A stretch of 64,000 nucleotides of DNA from Ignavibacteriaceae bacterium (GTDB lineage: Bacteria; Bacteroidota; Ignavibacteria; Ignavibacteriales; Ignavibacteriaceae). The position numbers were made by a program, and so were the translations under genes. How positions within the stretch are numbered: position 1 is the first letter of the stretch; every line of letters begins with the position of its first letter. The notes beneath the pieces were generated by a model that was not told the DNA's origin, ran no database searches, and saw only the letters and a list, made by a program, of their open reading frames with translations. The stretch is taken from NCBI GenBank assembly GCA_013360295.1, contig JABWCL010000001.1, positions 62,001-126,000 of the forward strand, given 5' to 3'. This document shows, piece after piece, positions 1-9,120 of this stretch.

Positions 1-1271
1 CCTGAATTTGTCAGAGCAAACTTAATTGTCGTAGCCGGATTAAACGGATTAGGATAATTCTGCATAAGTTCAAACTGAGAAGGTATTGCGGATTCATCCT
101 TCTTTATTCCCACAATGGTTAAAGGAATTGTAGGAAGGGTTCCGGTATAATTCCATTTATCTACCGTCCAGCCATAATACGAAACTGTATAGACATTACC
201 ATTAGCATCGAAGTCAACGTAATAAGGTGATGTATAACCTGATGCGTTGCCCGGAGTCGTACCTCCGCTTCGGGTTTGGTATCCGCCGGTCATCAGGTAG
301 TTCCATTCTGCGCAATCAATGGTATCCATAAATGCGCCGGTATTAGGATTAATGAAGAAGATTTTTCCGTATTCGTAAGCTGATCCGCCGAGGAAACTGA
401 GATCCGCGGCAAGAGCAAGAATGTTTTTGTTAGGAAGATAATTTAAGCCCCAAGGTCCTGGACGAAGAGTATCTCCGGTTGTTGCAATTTTTGTATCGTT
501 AAAATTTATCGTAAAAGGAGCATATAATTGGTATCCTGATGAAGGGCTGCCAATATAACAATAGACTTTTTTAGCCGTGTAGTTCGAAACATAAATGACC
601 GTACCCTCCGGATTGACGGTTATTCCCCTGAGTTCTCCTGCGTCCGGTACGGTGAATGATGTCATAGGTGCGGAATTGTGAGCTGTTGCCCAGTTTGGAT
701 CATTCGCGATTGAGTTAAACACAAGAACTTTTCCGGGGGCATCGTTTATTATCTGGGTAACATAAACACGTTTTGATGCGTCAATATCTATCGCGTAAAC
801 TGAATCAGCGCCGGTAACCATTCTGTATTCGGTCGAAATCACTGAGTCTGCGGACATCCTGAAAACCAGAATATTCCTCTCCTGGTCGTTATTAGCAACA
901 AAAACCAATGAATCAGGTGAAGCGGCAAGATCCATTGCCTCTCTCATCTCAATATAATCGAATCCACTCACCCATGGCTGGCGGTAACCACCAACGCCGG
1001 AAGTACCATATCCGTATGAGCCCATTCGCCCATTCATGGAATCCGCATTGGTATAACCAACAAGGTAGTTAGTAGTGTTCGTTCCCCTGCGAACGAGGGC
1101 AACGAATGTATTTTCTTTAATAACTCCGACTGAAGGAGTATTATAACCTGTACTGTTTGGTTGTTCATCCCAGGTAGCATAAAGGCATAACCATGAACCA
1201 TCAAAAGTCTGAGAGTAAGGCGTCGTCTGAAAGGCGAGGAAAAGAACCAGGAAAAAGAAAAAACTTTTCAT
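1..1271 (-). CDS. Exported propeller-like protein with T9SS sorting domain, 3' end cut by window edge
   Basis: An open frame runs from an ATG at 1271 to the left edge of the window; 423 residues are visible and the C terminus is missing. The start is supported by an AGGAG ribosome site seven bases upstream and by a signal peptide (MKSFFFFLVLFLAFQTTPYS). The middle contains repeated beta-strand-rich segments with phrases such as DLAASPDSLVFVANND and VYAIDIDASKRVYVTQ, as in NHL/YVTN-type beta-propellers. The visible end carries LMQNYPNPFNPATTIKFAL, the opening of a type IX secretion C-terminal sorting domain, so the protein is probably secreted across the outer membrane and attached or released there. 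Its ligand is unknown. It is transcribed away from the neighbouring MATE gene. Confidence 0.85.
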   Translation of the reverse strand, partial: MKSFFFFLVLFLAFQTTPYSQTFDGSWLCLYATWDEQPNSTGYNTPSVGVIKENTFVALVRRGTNTTNYLVGYTNADSMNGRMGSYGYGTSGVGGYRQPWVSGFDYIEMREAMDLAASPDSLVFVANNDQERNILVFRMSADSVISTEYRMVTGADSVYAIDIDASKRVYVTQIINDAPGKVLVFNSIANDPNWATAHNSAPMTSFTVPDAGELRGITVNPEGTVIYVSNYTAKKVYCYIGSPSSGYQLYAPFTINFNDTKIATTGDTLRPGPWGLNYLPNKNILALAADLSFLGGSAYEYGKIFFINPNTGAFMDTIDCAEWNYLMTGGYQTRSGGTTPGNASGYTSPYYVDFDANGNVYTVSYYGWTVDKWNYTGTLPTIPLTIVGIKKDESAIPSQFELMQNYPNPFNPATTIKFALTNS

Positions 1272-1411
1272 CAAAAGTCTCCTAGATTTATTGGTGATTT
1301 AATAAAGATACCCTAAATTGCTAAAAATATAAGAAAAATCAAATATTAATTATTATTTTTTTGGTCAAATACTTATCTGCCTGGATGGTTTCAATACTGC
1401 ATTTTTATTTG

Positions 1412-1419
1412 TACTTTTG
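1412..1419 (+). promoter_or_regulatory. -7-type promoter box abutting the MATE start
   Basis: TACTTTTG matches the Bacteroidota -7 consensus TAnnTTTG exactly. A TTT at 1389-1391, 20 bases upstream, is one base off the TTG expected at -33. The box ends six bases before the ATG at 1426, which would leave almost no 5' leader. The match is seen; its activity is inferred. Confidence 0.4.
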
Positions 1420-1425
1420 CCAGTT

Positions 1426-2760
1426 ATGAATTTCTTGCCAAGAAACGGTTACTATAAACGTATACTTCACATCGCTCTTCCTGCTATAGCCGGACTGTCG
1501 TCACAAATGATCGTCTCGATTGTTGATGCTGCGATTGTCGGCAGGCTTGGCAACTCTGAATACGCCCTCGCGGCTATGGGTATTGGTGTACTGGCAACGT
1601 GGGTAATAGTGAGTTTTCTATCCAGCCTTGCTACCGGAACCCATATACTTGTCGCCAGGCGTTACGGTGAACACGATCTGGAGTCGTGCTCTAATATTTT
1701 TAATAATTCTCTTCTACTCGGCTTTTTTCTGGGAATAATTATAACTTTATTAGGGATGATGTTCGCTGATGATTTTGCGCAGCTTCTCGCAAAGGACCAT
1801 ACTGTTGGTGACCTTGCCGGGGAATTCATATTCTATCGGGTTATCGGTATCCCATTCTTCCTGATCACGGTCTCATTCAGGGGTTTTTTATTTGGTATTG
1901 GGAACACCAGGATTTTTATGTTTTCGGCGATCCTGGTTAACGTCCTGAACATAGTGTTTAATTACATTTTTGTATACGGGAAACTTGGGATGCCTGCTAT
2001 GGGTGTCGCAGGTTCTGGGCTGGGTTCTTCACTGGCAACTATATGTGATGCAGCCTATTATTTCATTGTTACTTCTTTCAGCAGCCACAGAAGAAATTTT
2101 TCATTATACAGGAATATCCGGATTGATACTTCGCTGATCCGCTCCATTTTCTCGCTATCTCTTCCGGTCTCTTTTCAGAATATCTTTATCCTGATCGGTT
2201 TTCTTTCTTTCGTGGCAATAACAGGACTCATCGGAACTGTTGAGCAGGCTGCGAGTCAGGCAGTCATTTCCGCGCTTTTCCTTTCATTTCTGCCAACTTA
2301 TGGATTCGGTATCGCGGTTCAGACTCTCGTGGGAAATAACATTGGAAAGGGTAAAATGCAATTGGCGAAGATTTTTGGATTTGAGACTGCAAAAATCGCG
2401 ACTTATTACACTTCATTCCTGGCACTCATTTTTATTTTCTTCCCGGAGTTAATTCTCATCATTATCACAACGAATAAAGAAATAATTGATGTCGCTATAC
2501 CTGCATTGAGGATCGCCGGTTTCGCTCAGGTGTTTTATTCTTATGGTGTAGTGCTTGCTAACGGCCTTCAGTCAATGGGAAAAACAAAGTATGTAATGTA
2601 CGCCGAAGTTTTCGCGAACCTTATTTTATTCGTTCCGTTTGCCTATATCGCCGGCGTAGTATACAGAGGCGGATTAAGTATAGCGTGGATGGGGCTTAAT
2701 CTTTATGTGATTGTCTACACCATTTTTATTACATACGAATTTAAAAAAGCGAAAATTTAA
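1426..2760 (+). CDS. MATE family multidrug/toxin exporter
   Basis: This 444-residue polytopic membrane protein belongs to the MATE family of cation-coupled exporters. The N terminus (LPAIAGLSSQMIVSIVDAA) matches the first helix and inter-helix region of the family, and about twelve hydrophobic segments in two similar halves can be seen, which is the usual MATE length and topology. The frame is also open from a TTG at 1417, but the ATG at 1426 is preferred because the upstream TTG lies inside a likely -7 promoter box. The gene stands alone: its neighbours on both sides are on the other strand, and it ends only seven bases from the convergent gene. Its substrate cannot be predicted from the sequence. 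Confidence 0.9.
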   Translation: MNFLPRNGYYKRILHIALPAIAGLSSQMIVSIVDAAIVGRLGNSEYALAAMGIGVLATWVIVSFLSSLATGTHILVARRYGEHDLESCSNIFNNSLLLGFFLGIIITLLGMMFADDFAQLLAKDHTVGDLAGEFIFYRVIGIPFFLITVSFRGFLFGIGNTRIFMFSAILVNVLNIVFNYIFVYGKLGMPAMGVAGSGLGSSLATICDAAYYFIVTSFSSHRRNFSLYRNIRIDTSLIRSIFSLSLPVSFQNIFILIGFLSFVAITGLIGTVEQAASQAVISALFLSFLPTYGFGIAVQTLVGNNIGKGKMQLAKIFGFETAKIATYYTSFLALIFIFFPELILIIITTNKEIIDVAIPALRIAGFAQVFYSYGVVLANGLQSMGKTKYVMYAEVFANLILFVPFAYIAGVVYRGGLSIAWMGLNLYVIVYTIFITYEFKKAKI

Positions 2761-2767
2761 CTCAGAC

Positions 2768-3676
2768 TTACCGAAGCGATATTTTCCCTCTAAACAAATT
2801 CCCATCTTCATTAACGAAATATACATTCCCTTCTTTATCAACTGAAGGATAAAAACACATTTGTCCGGTTCCAGCGGAAATATTTATTTCCTTTTGATTT
2901 GAAATCTGCAGCAGGAACAGGTCAGAATCAATAAATCTTTGCCCATCGTCCTGCACCAGAGCTGTTAGCAATAAATCGCTGTTAAACCAAACCGGCATCT
3001 CATACTTTCCGAAGTCTATAATTTTACCGTTGCCGGTATTAATCACGAATAAACCCAGAGAAGCAACTTCAACCGCCAGATATTCTTCTGAAGGTGAAAG
3101 AGCAATATTCAGGATGTAATCTTCCGGTTTACGGACAATCTGCCTGACTGCCTCAGAGACGATAGAATTATCAGTCATTAAAACGTTGTCTCCGATTGCA
3201 TAGTAGTTCCCTTTCCCTCCCTCATTATAACTAATCTCTTTTGGAACTGAGTTCTCTGAATAATGCAACCTGTGTCCACCTGAATTCCAATAAGGTAACC
3301 CGGTAGAACCGGAATACTCTGTCCTGTAAACTTCTGAAGCTTTCAGATCATATACCGCCAGGCAAGATATGATTAACTCCGAACCGGAAGCTTTTTGGTT
3401 TTCCCGGAAAGCAATTTTATCTGCATTGCCGTTCCAACTGAACCCCCAACCGGATCCCGGTTTTTCGGATAAGATCCGTAACTGTTTCCCTGAGTGATCT
3501 AACAAAAACAAGCCCGAATTATTCTCCGCACCGGCTGCAAGATAGTTACCGTCGGGAGATACCTTAACCATCGAAAATTTTGTATCCGCCAGCAAAGGTT
3601 CGATATCAGAAAGAACAAAATCCTGAGCGAAGACAAAAGAACTTAAAAATAAAATATAGGATATAATTTTTTTCAT
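2768..3676 (-). CDS. Exported PD40/WD40-like beta-propeller protein
   Basis: The 302-residue product begins with a signal peptide (MKKIISYILFLSSFVFAQ) and then shows repeated blades with phrases such as MVKVSPDGNYLAAGAENNS, WNGNADKIAFRENQ and IALSPSEEYLAVEVAS, typical of TolB/PD40-type six-bladed propellers. No catalytic domain follows, so it is probably a binding or scaffold protein of the periplasm or surface. The start is well supported by an AGGAG ribosome site seven bases upstream. It lies ten bases downstream of the amidase gene on the same strand and is probably co-transcribed with it. A specific ligand cannot be named. Confidence 0.75.
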   Translation of the reverse strand: MKKIISYILFLSSFVFAQDFVLSDIEPLLADTKFSMVKVSPDGNYLAAGAENNSGLFLLDHSGKQLRILSEKPGSGWGFSWNGNADKIAFRENQKASGSELIISCLAVYDLKASEVYRTEYSGSTGLPYWNSGGHRLHYSENSVPKEISYNEGGKGNYYAIGDNVLMTDNSIVSEAVRQIVRKPEDYILNIALSPSEEYLAVEVASLGLFVINTGNGKIIDFGKYEMPVWFNSDLLLTALVQDDGQRFIDSDLFLLQISNQKEINISAGTGQMCFYPSVDKEGNVYFVNEDGNLFRGKISLR

Positions 3677-3686
3677 AATTCCACTC

Positions 3687-5897
3687 CTATTTAATGTACA
3701 TTAATTTGGTTGATATACTCTCCCTGCCACCGGTGACACGAATATAATAAACTCCTGAAGATTGAGATTTCATACTAAGGGGAACTTCGTTCATCCCATC
3801 CCGCATTTCGCCGGAAAATACTTTTTCGACAAGGCGCCCAAGCTGATCATAAAGTTCAACTGTATATTCTCCCCTCTCGCGTATCAGGCATACCAACTTA
3901 GCATTTGTGATAACCGGATTTGGTGATACAAACACCTGCATCCTGCTGATATTTCTATCCGCTTCTTCTTCGATCGATGTTGGGAGATCGAAGAATTCTA
4001 TTATTCTTTTTATCATAGTGTTCCGGATGGAAGTATCTTCGATAGTCTCAAATGCAAAAGCCAGATAAACTAACTTTCCGTTTATAAAACCTCCGGGGAA
4101 TATTCCGTTGAATGAGACACCCGCTAACTGGGAAGGATTATACTGCAGTACCGGTACGCTGCCATTCAGAGTATCGATAACATCAGGATGATCCTCCGGA
4201 TAGGTTATCCCGAAAGTGAAATTTGGTACACCCGTAAAAATACTGCCTGAAACGGGTTCCGCGGATGGGAAATTCGGATTGGGCTCATCGGCAACAAACG
4301 CCGCCTTAAGATACTTGTTGTAAAAATCTTTGTCATTAAAATCGCCGTTCTGAAAAAGATCAAATCCGATTTCGGAGCCTGTGACAAATACCCTTCCCCC
4401 TTGCTTCAGATAGTCCTTGATTACGGTCTGTTCTACTGAAGAAAATGTTGTGTGCTCGGTGGATTCATCCCCGACAAACCAGATAACTGCATTATAAGGT
4501 ATCAGCTGGGCGCTTTGATTAACGACAAAACTACCAACCGTTTCATATTTTACGTTCAACTTTGAGAGCGCATTCCCGTAAAAAGAAGCAAAATTGTGGT
4601 TCGGCTGCGTATAGCTGCCGGTTCCTGTGTTACGTGAGAAGCCGTCAATGATGAGCACCTTCTTCGAATTTCCCGACACATACGCCCCGTAAACGTTTGA
4701 ATAATTAGTGCTTTCTCCAAGGTTGTTTCTGGCTTTAAGTTTGATGAAATAACTTTTCCCCGCGCTCAGTCCGGAAATGGAAGAACTAAGAAGGTTACCC
4801 GCGACAGAACGGTTTGGAACAGTGTCAAAATTCATTCCATCCTCGGAAAGATAGATATCATAAAAGTCAATAGTGCCTGTCGGCTTTTCCCACTGGAAAA
4901 AAATTGAACTTGCGGTAGATTGCACTGCTTTGATTTTAACATCACCTACAGTCTCGGTAACCCGGAAAGTCAGATTCAGCCTTGTAATTTTTCCACTCTG
5001 CACCACTCCTATAACAGACATTGTATCCCTGGAAGTGGTTAGCTTAATTGTGTACGACCCCTGCGGGAGTGAGTCAAAGCGATAAAAACCCGATCCGAAA
5101 TCATCCAAAATAAGCTGTTTTCCTACCGACTCAATCTGAACCTTAACGTTCTTGGCCGGTGTACCGGTCGTACTATTTGTGACAACACCAACGAGTGAAC
5201 CGTGAGTAGGCATCGGCTGATTGTAGTACTGAAGAAAACTATGGAACAGAGCCTCTGCTTCTGTCTCAAGATAATCGAGGTTTGCGAGTCTGATCCTCTC
5301 CGCCGGAAAATCAAAGAAAGACCCTTCACTCAAAGTCCCGGGCATATTGAGTGTGCTCAGTACACCCAGGTTAAATGTAAGAAAACAGTAATCTCCTCGG
5401 TGAATCCCAGAAGTCGTCCACAATGCTCCGTAGAGCCTCGCCGCCTGGATTTCCGCCATACGGTCCGCCTGATTCGGCCAGGCAGGGTTTCCGTTCGGAC
5501 AACTATTTGCGTTAAGTTGTTTGAACAGGGAGAGAGAATAATTCGATGTACCATTGAAAGCATTATGATGCACCGAATGAAAGAAATTAACGTTATTATT
5601 ATTTGCTATGGTTTTTCGCTGAGTGAGTGTTATACATGGACTAACAGAATCGTAGTCTGCCCTGGTTGTTATTACTGTCGCTCCAGCAGAAAGCAAATAT
5701 CTCTTAAGATAAGGAACCACTATGTGATTAATATATCCCTCGAACCTCTTGGTTTCGGCATCGCCGCATACAGATGCCTGCCCGGGAACAAACCCGTGCC
5801 CCGGATCAAGACAAAATTTGATACCGCTCAGACTTTGTGAATAAGCAGTGGTACTTAAAACAAAGAACAAAATAATTATACTTTTCAGGAGTCTCAT
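3687..5897 (-). CDS. Secreted N-acetylmuramoyl-L-alanine amidase, multidomain, T9SS-sorted
   Basis: The 736-residue protein has a signal peptide, then an Amidase_3 zinc hydrolase domain (about residues 25-225) that would cut the bond between MurNAc and the stem peptide of peptidoglycan. The expected ligands and catalytic residues are all visible: His in DPGHG, Glu in RFEGYIN, His in FHSVHHNAFNG and Glu in TLSEGSFFD. Next come a carboxypeptidase-regulatory-like Ig domain (about 235-305), a fibronectin type III domain (about 320-410), a Rossmann-like region resembling class I glutamine amidotransferase/ThuA folds (KKVLIIDGFSRN to about 650) and a T9SS sorting domain ending in KLMYIK. The frame is open from a TTG at 5909, but ATG 5897 directly precedes the signal peptide. 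It lies downstream of a GHL10 hydrolase. Confidence 0.88.
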   Translation of the reverse strand: MRLLKSIIILFFVLSTTAYSQSLSGIKFCLDPGHGFVPGQASVCGDAETKRFEGYINHIVVPYLKRYLLSAGATVITTRADYDSVSPCITLTQRKTIANNNNVNFFHSVHHNAFNGTSNYSLSLFKQLNANSCPNGNPAWPNQADRMAEIQAARLYGALWTTSGIHRGDYCFLTFNLGVLSTLNMPGTLSEGSFFDFPAERIRLANLDYLETEAEALFHSFLQYYNQPMPTHGSLVGVVTNSTTGTPAKNVKVQIESVGKQLILDDFGSGFYRFDSLPQGSYTIKLTTSRDTMSVIGVVQSGKITRLNLTFRVTETVGDVKIKAVQSTASSIFFQWEKPTGTIDFYDIYLSEDGMNFDTVPNRSVAGNLLSSSISGLSAGKSYFIKLKARNNLGESTNYSNVYGAYVSGNSKKVLIIDGFSRNTGTGSYTQPNHNFASFYGNALSKLNVKYETVGSFVVNQSAQLIPYNAVIWFVGDESTEHTTFSSVEQTVIKDYLKQGGRVFVTGSEIGFDLFQNGDFNDKDFYNKYLKAAFVADEPNPNFPSAEPVSGSIFTGVPNFTFGITYPEDHPDVIDTLNGSVPVLQYNPSQLAGVSFNGIFPGGFINGKLVYLAFAFETIEDTSIRNTMIKRIIEFFDLPTSIEEEADRNISRMQVFVSPNPVITNAKLVCLIRERGEYTVELYDQLGRLVEKVFSGEMRDGMNEVPLSMKSQSSGVYYIRVTGGRESISTKLMYIK

Positions 5898-5950
5898 CTT
5901 ATCAGTCAAAATTTATTTCCGGTTACTGAATTTAATTTATTCATTTTTCT

Positions 5951-8900
5951 CTATTTTATCAGGGTAACTTTACGGGTGAGAGAATTTATCTTCCCGTCGC
6001 TATTGATTGTCAATCTGACAAAATAGACCCCACTCGCGAAATCATCCAGGCAGATATCGGCAATCTGGCTTCCTCTCCCCTCATATCCGTTTTTAATCAC
6101 TTTTAATAAAGCCCCTCTGTAGTCAAAGACTTCCATCTTCACCATCGATGCAGCCGGGAGATAATATGGGAGAGAAGTACACGAAGTGAACGGATTTGGG
6201 TAATTCTGCTTCAAGATAATTTCACTGCTTTCCTCCTTCTCTTCGTTAGCCTCACTTATTACCGGACTCTTTTTCACAACTCTGAAATTATCAACGTAGA
6301 TCCTGCCGTAATCAGCAGAAGTATTATCCCTTGTCATCTGGAAACTATCAACGCGATAAAGCGGAAAATCGAGTACACCGTTTCCAATCCAGGCCCCTAC
6401 TGAAGCGGGATCTCCCAGTTCCCATTCAACCAATCTCCAGCCCACCCAGTCGATGGTAATCCATTTTGAAACCTCGTGATTTGGCCAACTTAAACCGCCA
6501 TTACCCTCGTCCACACAAAAACGGAATTTGTTTCCGCTTGCGTCTCCGAAGACATAAACCTGCATAGTGTAAGATGTATCAAAAGTAACATCCCGCGGAG
6601 TACCGCCGGATAGGTATTCTCTCAGTAAATAATTTGATGATCCTGCTGACCACTGGTAATTAATATAAGCCGACATCGCGGGTGATGATGCCGGAAGAAA
6701 TAGTGAATTAGTATATGCAAAATAGGTGCCCGAATCAACCACCCCGACTGTGGAGCCGCTGAATTCTGGCTGCTGCCAGGGTCCTTCCGCAGTGAAATCA
6801 TCAATCAGTCTGTATTCATCGTACCTAAGTCCTGATGTTATAAAGGGAATTTCCAATTGGCTGGCTAATGGATTATTAAAAACATCCTTTATTCCCTCGG
6901 TGAGAGTAAGAGAATAATTCGCATTATTAGCAAGCTGCGATGTCGTTTTAAGGCTTAGTATAGTCCTGTTATTTATATTCGTGAACCTGATATCTTTACT
7001 TATCGGGGTGTTATCTTTTTTCAGGATAACGTTATTATGGTTCAGTGTGGATGTATTTAGTAACTCATCAAATTCAATTGACATCACTGATTCCACGTCA
7101 AAACCGCTTCCCGCACCGGTATCAGGATACGAAGCCACAACTACCGGCCCTACTGAATCAATTCCCACTGTGCTGAAACTGAAATAGAAAGAATCGCCGG
7201 GAACACCGTTACCGTCTCCGTCTATTGCAGTTCCGTTTATATCCGTCGCCGTAGGCAGTATGGTAATCCCATAATTAGTCGAATTAGTAAGCAGACCTGA
7301 TTTATTGAATGTCACCGTTCTGTCTTCATCACTCCAGGTGAGAGAGGTGATCGGTATCAGGGGCTCAGTTCGCATCGCATCCATAAAACCGTTCGTTTTC
7401 ATACGTTTCGAAAAGTTTATTCTTATAACGGTATTTACATTAACGGTATCATTATTCGACGGAATTGATGCCAATACTTTTGGAGCGAAAGAAGGGATGG
7501 AATCCGTCTGTACAATATTGGATAATGCTGACTCATTCCAGAAGCGGTTGCAGGATGTGACAGTATAACTATACTTACCGTTGAAATCCTGCAAGCCGGT
7601 AAATGAAAGATTAATCTGAAATGGCTGACTGCCGAATCTGATATCAATAATTTCGGATTTATTCTTATCAAATGCGGCAGTATCAGTACGGTAAACGACA
7701 TACCAGTTCGCCGCCGTATCATTTGGTGACGGGGTTACTGAGAGGATATAATTAAGTGAATCAGTTTTTTGGATATTCACAGCAGGTGCGGAAGGCACAG
7801 CAGTCGAGATCAATCCGGTTCCCCTGATCTTGGTTTTCCTCTTAAAGAATGTGTTGCCTGCGGTTTGCCAGTAGTCATAGTCCTGCCAGCTTCCGTATGA
7901 GAAGAATTGAAAGCCATCCACCCACGGTAAAGTTCTTGAACTATTTACAATCTCAACGTGGTTACCCCAAACATTATTGTCATTAAGTATGTAGGAACCC
8001 GGCCCGACAGAATATAATCGTCCTGCGTTGATGCCAGGCTGAATAAACTGGCTCCAGCACTGCGGACAACTCCCTGCGAGCATTCCATAAAAAGCGCTTC
8101 CTGTTGTCCAGTGATAGTGCATCGGAGTTAACTGATCAACGTAACCGTTATTAAACCATAATGCAGCGTCCTGGTATACAGTTCCGTAACCCTGCCAGGA
8201 GGTCCAATTATACTTTCCCAAAACCGCTGCGGAAATACGAACCCACGGCTTGGCAGCTTTTATCGAATCATTTGCCTGTTTTACAAATTCTGTCACTGAA
8301 TAGCGCCACCACTCCTCCCAGGATGTAAAACCAGTGGGAATTCCACCCGAATAAGGATTATTCACGGTATATAAATATCTTCCTGCCAGATAACTTTCCT
8401 CAGTTAATTTTTCTTCATTACTGAGAAATCCATCCAGCTGCTTGTATTCTTCGGGGAGCCCTGCCGGATACTGCGGTGGTTCGGTGGCGCTGTATTCATT
8501 CCACCTAACATAATCCCAGTGAATTCCGTCAATGTCATAATTCCGGACTACTTCGAGGGCAACCTGTACCAGATAATCCCGTACCGCGGGAATACCGGGG
8601 GCGAGGGCAATGTTTGAAGTCATTGGATTACCGTCACGATCGCGGCATATCCACTCCGGATGCTCCTGTGCAGGTGTACCATTTACAGTGCTTCCACAGG
8701 CAAATACGTTAAACCAGGCGTGAAGTTCCAGCCCGCGCTTATGAGCTTCCTCGATGGCGTACTGTAAAGGATCAAATCCTGGATAGGAACCTCCTGCATA
8801 TGAACCCCAGGGTTCGAATGATGAGTTATAGTAGGCAGTACCGGCCTGACGTACCTGCCAAAGTACAGATGTCATATTGGCTTTTTTGTGATTGTCAAGG

Positions 8901-9055
8901 ATCTGTCTTATCGTGGCTTTATTTTGTTCAACTGTTCTTGAGCCGGAAATATATTCCCAGGTAATAACCCACGTGGCTCTGAATTCACGGTTTGTGGACT
9001 GTGCTAAGATTAGAAAATTAAGAAGAAATAATAATACAGTAATTTTTTTTATCAT
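5951..9055 (-). CDS. Secreted GHL10 (DUF187, DigH/YngK-like) glycoside hydrolase with T9SS domain
   Basis: This 1034-residue protein has a signal peptide and then a glycosyl-hydrolase-like 10 TIM barrel (about residues 22-400): REFRATWVITWEY, LHAWFNVFACG and the acidic strand YDIDGIHWDYVRWNEY are family hallmarks. Known relatives include E. coli DigH (YddW), which cuts peptidoglycan glycans stripped of their peptides; other relatives may act on other glycans. Behind the barrel are an Fn3-like region, two Big_5/SbsA-type Ig domains (about 525-630 and 640-740), a jelly-roll-like carbohydrate-binding region (about 745-925) and a T9SS domain containing LKQNYPNPF. It is followed on the same strand by the amidase gene and faces rlpA across a 65-bp spacer holding a long inverted repeat. 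Substrate assignment to peptidoglycan is inference. Confidence 0.85.
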   Translation of the reverse strand: MIKKITVLLFLLNFLILAQSTNREFRATWVITWEYISGSRTVEQNKATIRQILDNHKKANMTSVLWQVRQAGTAYYNSSFEPWGSYAGGSYPGFDPLQYAIEEAHKRGLELHAWFNVFACGSTVNGTPAQEHPEWICRDRDGNPMTSNIALAPGIPAVRDYLVQVALEVVRNYDIDGIHWDYVRWNEYSATEPPQYPAGLPEEYKQLDGFLSNEEKLTEESYLAGRYLYTVNNPYSGGIPTGFTSWEEWWRYSVTEFVKQANDSIKAAKPWVRISAAVLGKYNWTSWQGYGTVYQDAALWFNNGYVDQLTPMHYHWTTGSAFYGMLAGSCPQCWSQFIQPGINAGRLYSVGPGSYILNDNNVWGNHVEIVNSSRTLPWVDGFQFFSYGSWQDYDYWQTAGNTFFKRKTKIRGTGLISTAVPSAPAVNIQKTDSLNYILSVTPSPNDTAANWYVVYRTDTAAFDKNKSEIIDIRFGSQPFQINLSFTGLQDFNGKYSYTVTSCNRFWNESALSNIVQTDSIPSFAPKVLASIPSNNDTVNVNTVIRINFSKRMKTNGFMDAMRTEPLIPITSLTWSDEDRTVTFNKSGLLTNSTNYGITILPTATDINGTAIDGDGNGVPGDSFYFSFSTVGIDSVGPVVVASYPDTGAGSGFDVESVMSIEFDELLNTSTLNHNNVILKKDNTPISKDIRFTNINNRTILSLKTTSQLANNANYSLTLTEGIKDVFNNPLASQLEIPFITSGLRYDEYRLIDDFTAEGPWQQPEFSGSTVGVVDSGTYFAYTNSLFLPASSPAMSAYINYQWSAGSSNYLLREYLSGGTPRDVTFDTSYTMQVYVFGDASGNKFRFCVDEGNGGLSWPNHEVSKWITIDWVGWRLVEWELGDPASVGAWIGNGVLDFPLYRVDSFQMTRDNTSADYGRIYVDNFRVVKKSPVISEANEEKEESSEIILKQNYPNPFTSCTSLPYYLPAASMVKMEVFDYRGALLKVIKNGYEGRGSQIADICLDDFASGVYFVRLTINSDGKINSLTRKVTLIK

Positions 9056-9065
9056 CTGGAAGCTC

Positions 9066-9096
9066 TTTTATAAATTAAGTTAATTAATTTATAAAA
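9066..9096. promoter_or_regulatory. Perfect 13-bp inverted repeat between divergent GHL10 hydrolase and rlpA genes
   Basis: The arms TTTTATAAATTAA (9066-9078) and TTAATTTATAAAA (9084-9096) are exact inverted copies around a five-base spacer GTTAA. The element starts 10 bases upstream of one start codon and ends 24 bases before the other, so it is well placed as a shared operator. It is entirely A+T apart from one G in the spacer, so a structural or chance origin is not excluded. Confidence 0.5.
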
Positions 9097-9120
9097 ATTA
9101 CTGTTAATTATTAAGTCGTT

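Noticed and set aside
5202-5840. 212-codon open frame on the plus strand inside the amidase gene
   Set aside because: It lies opposite a well-supported coding sequence with complete active-site motifs, has no recognisable domain, and is a typical antisense shadow.
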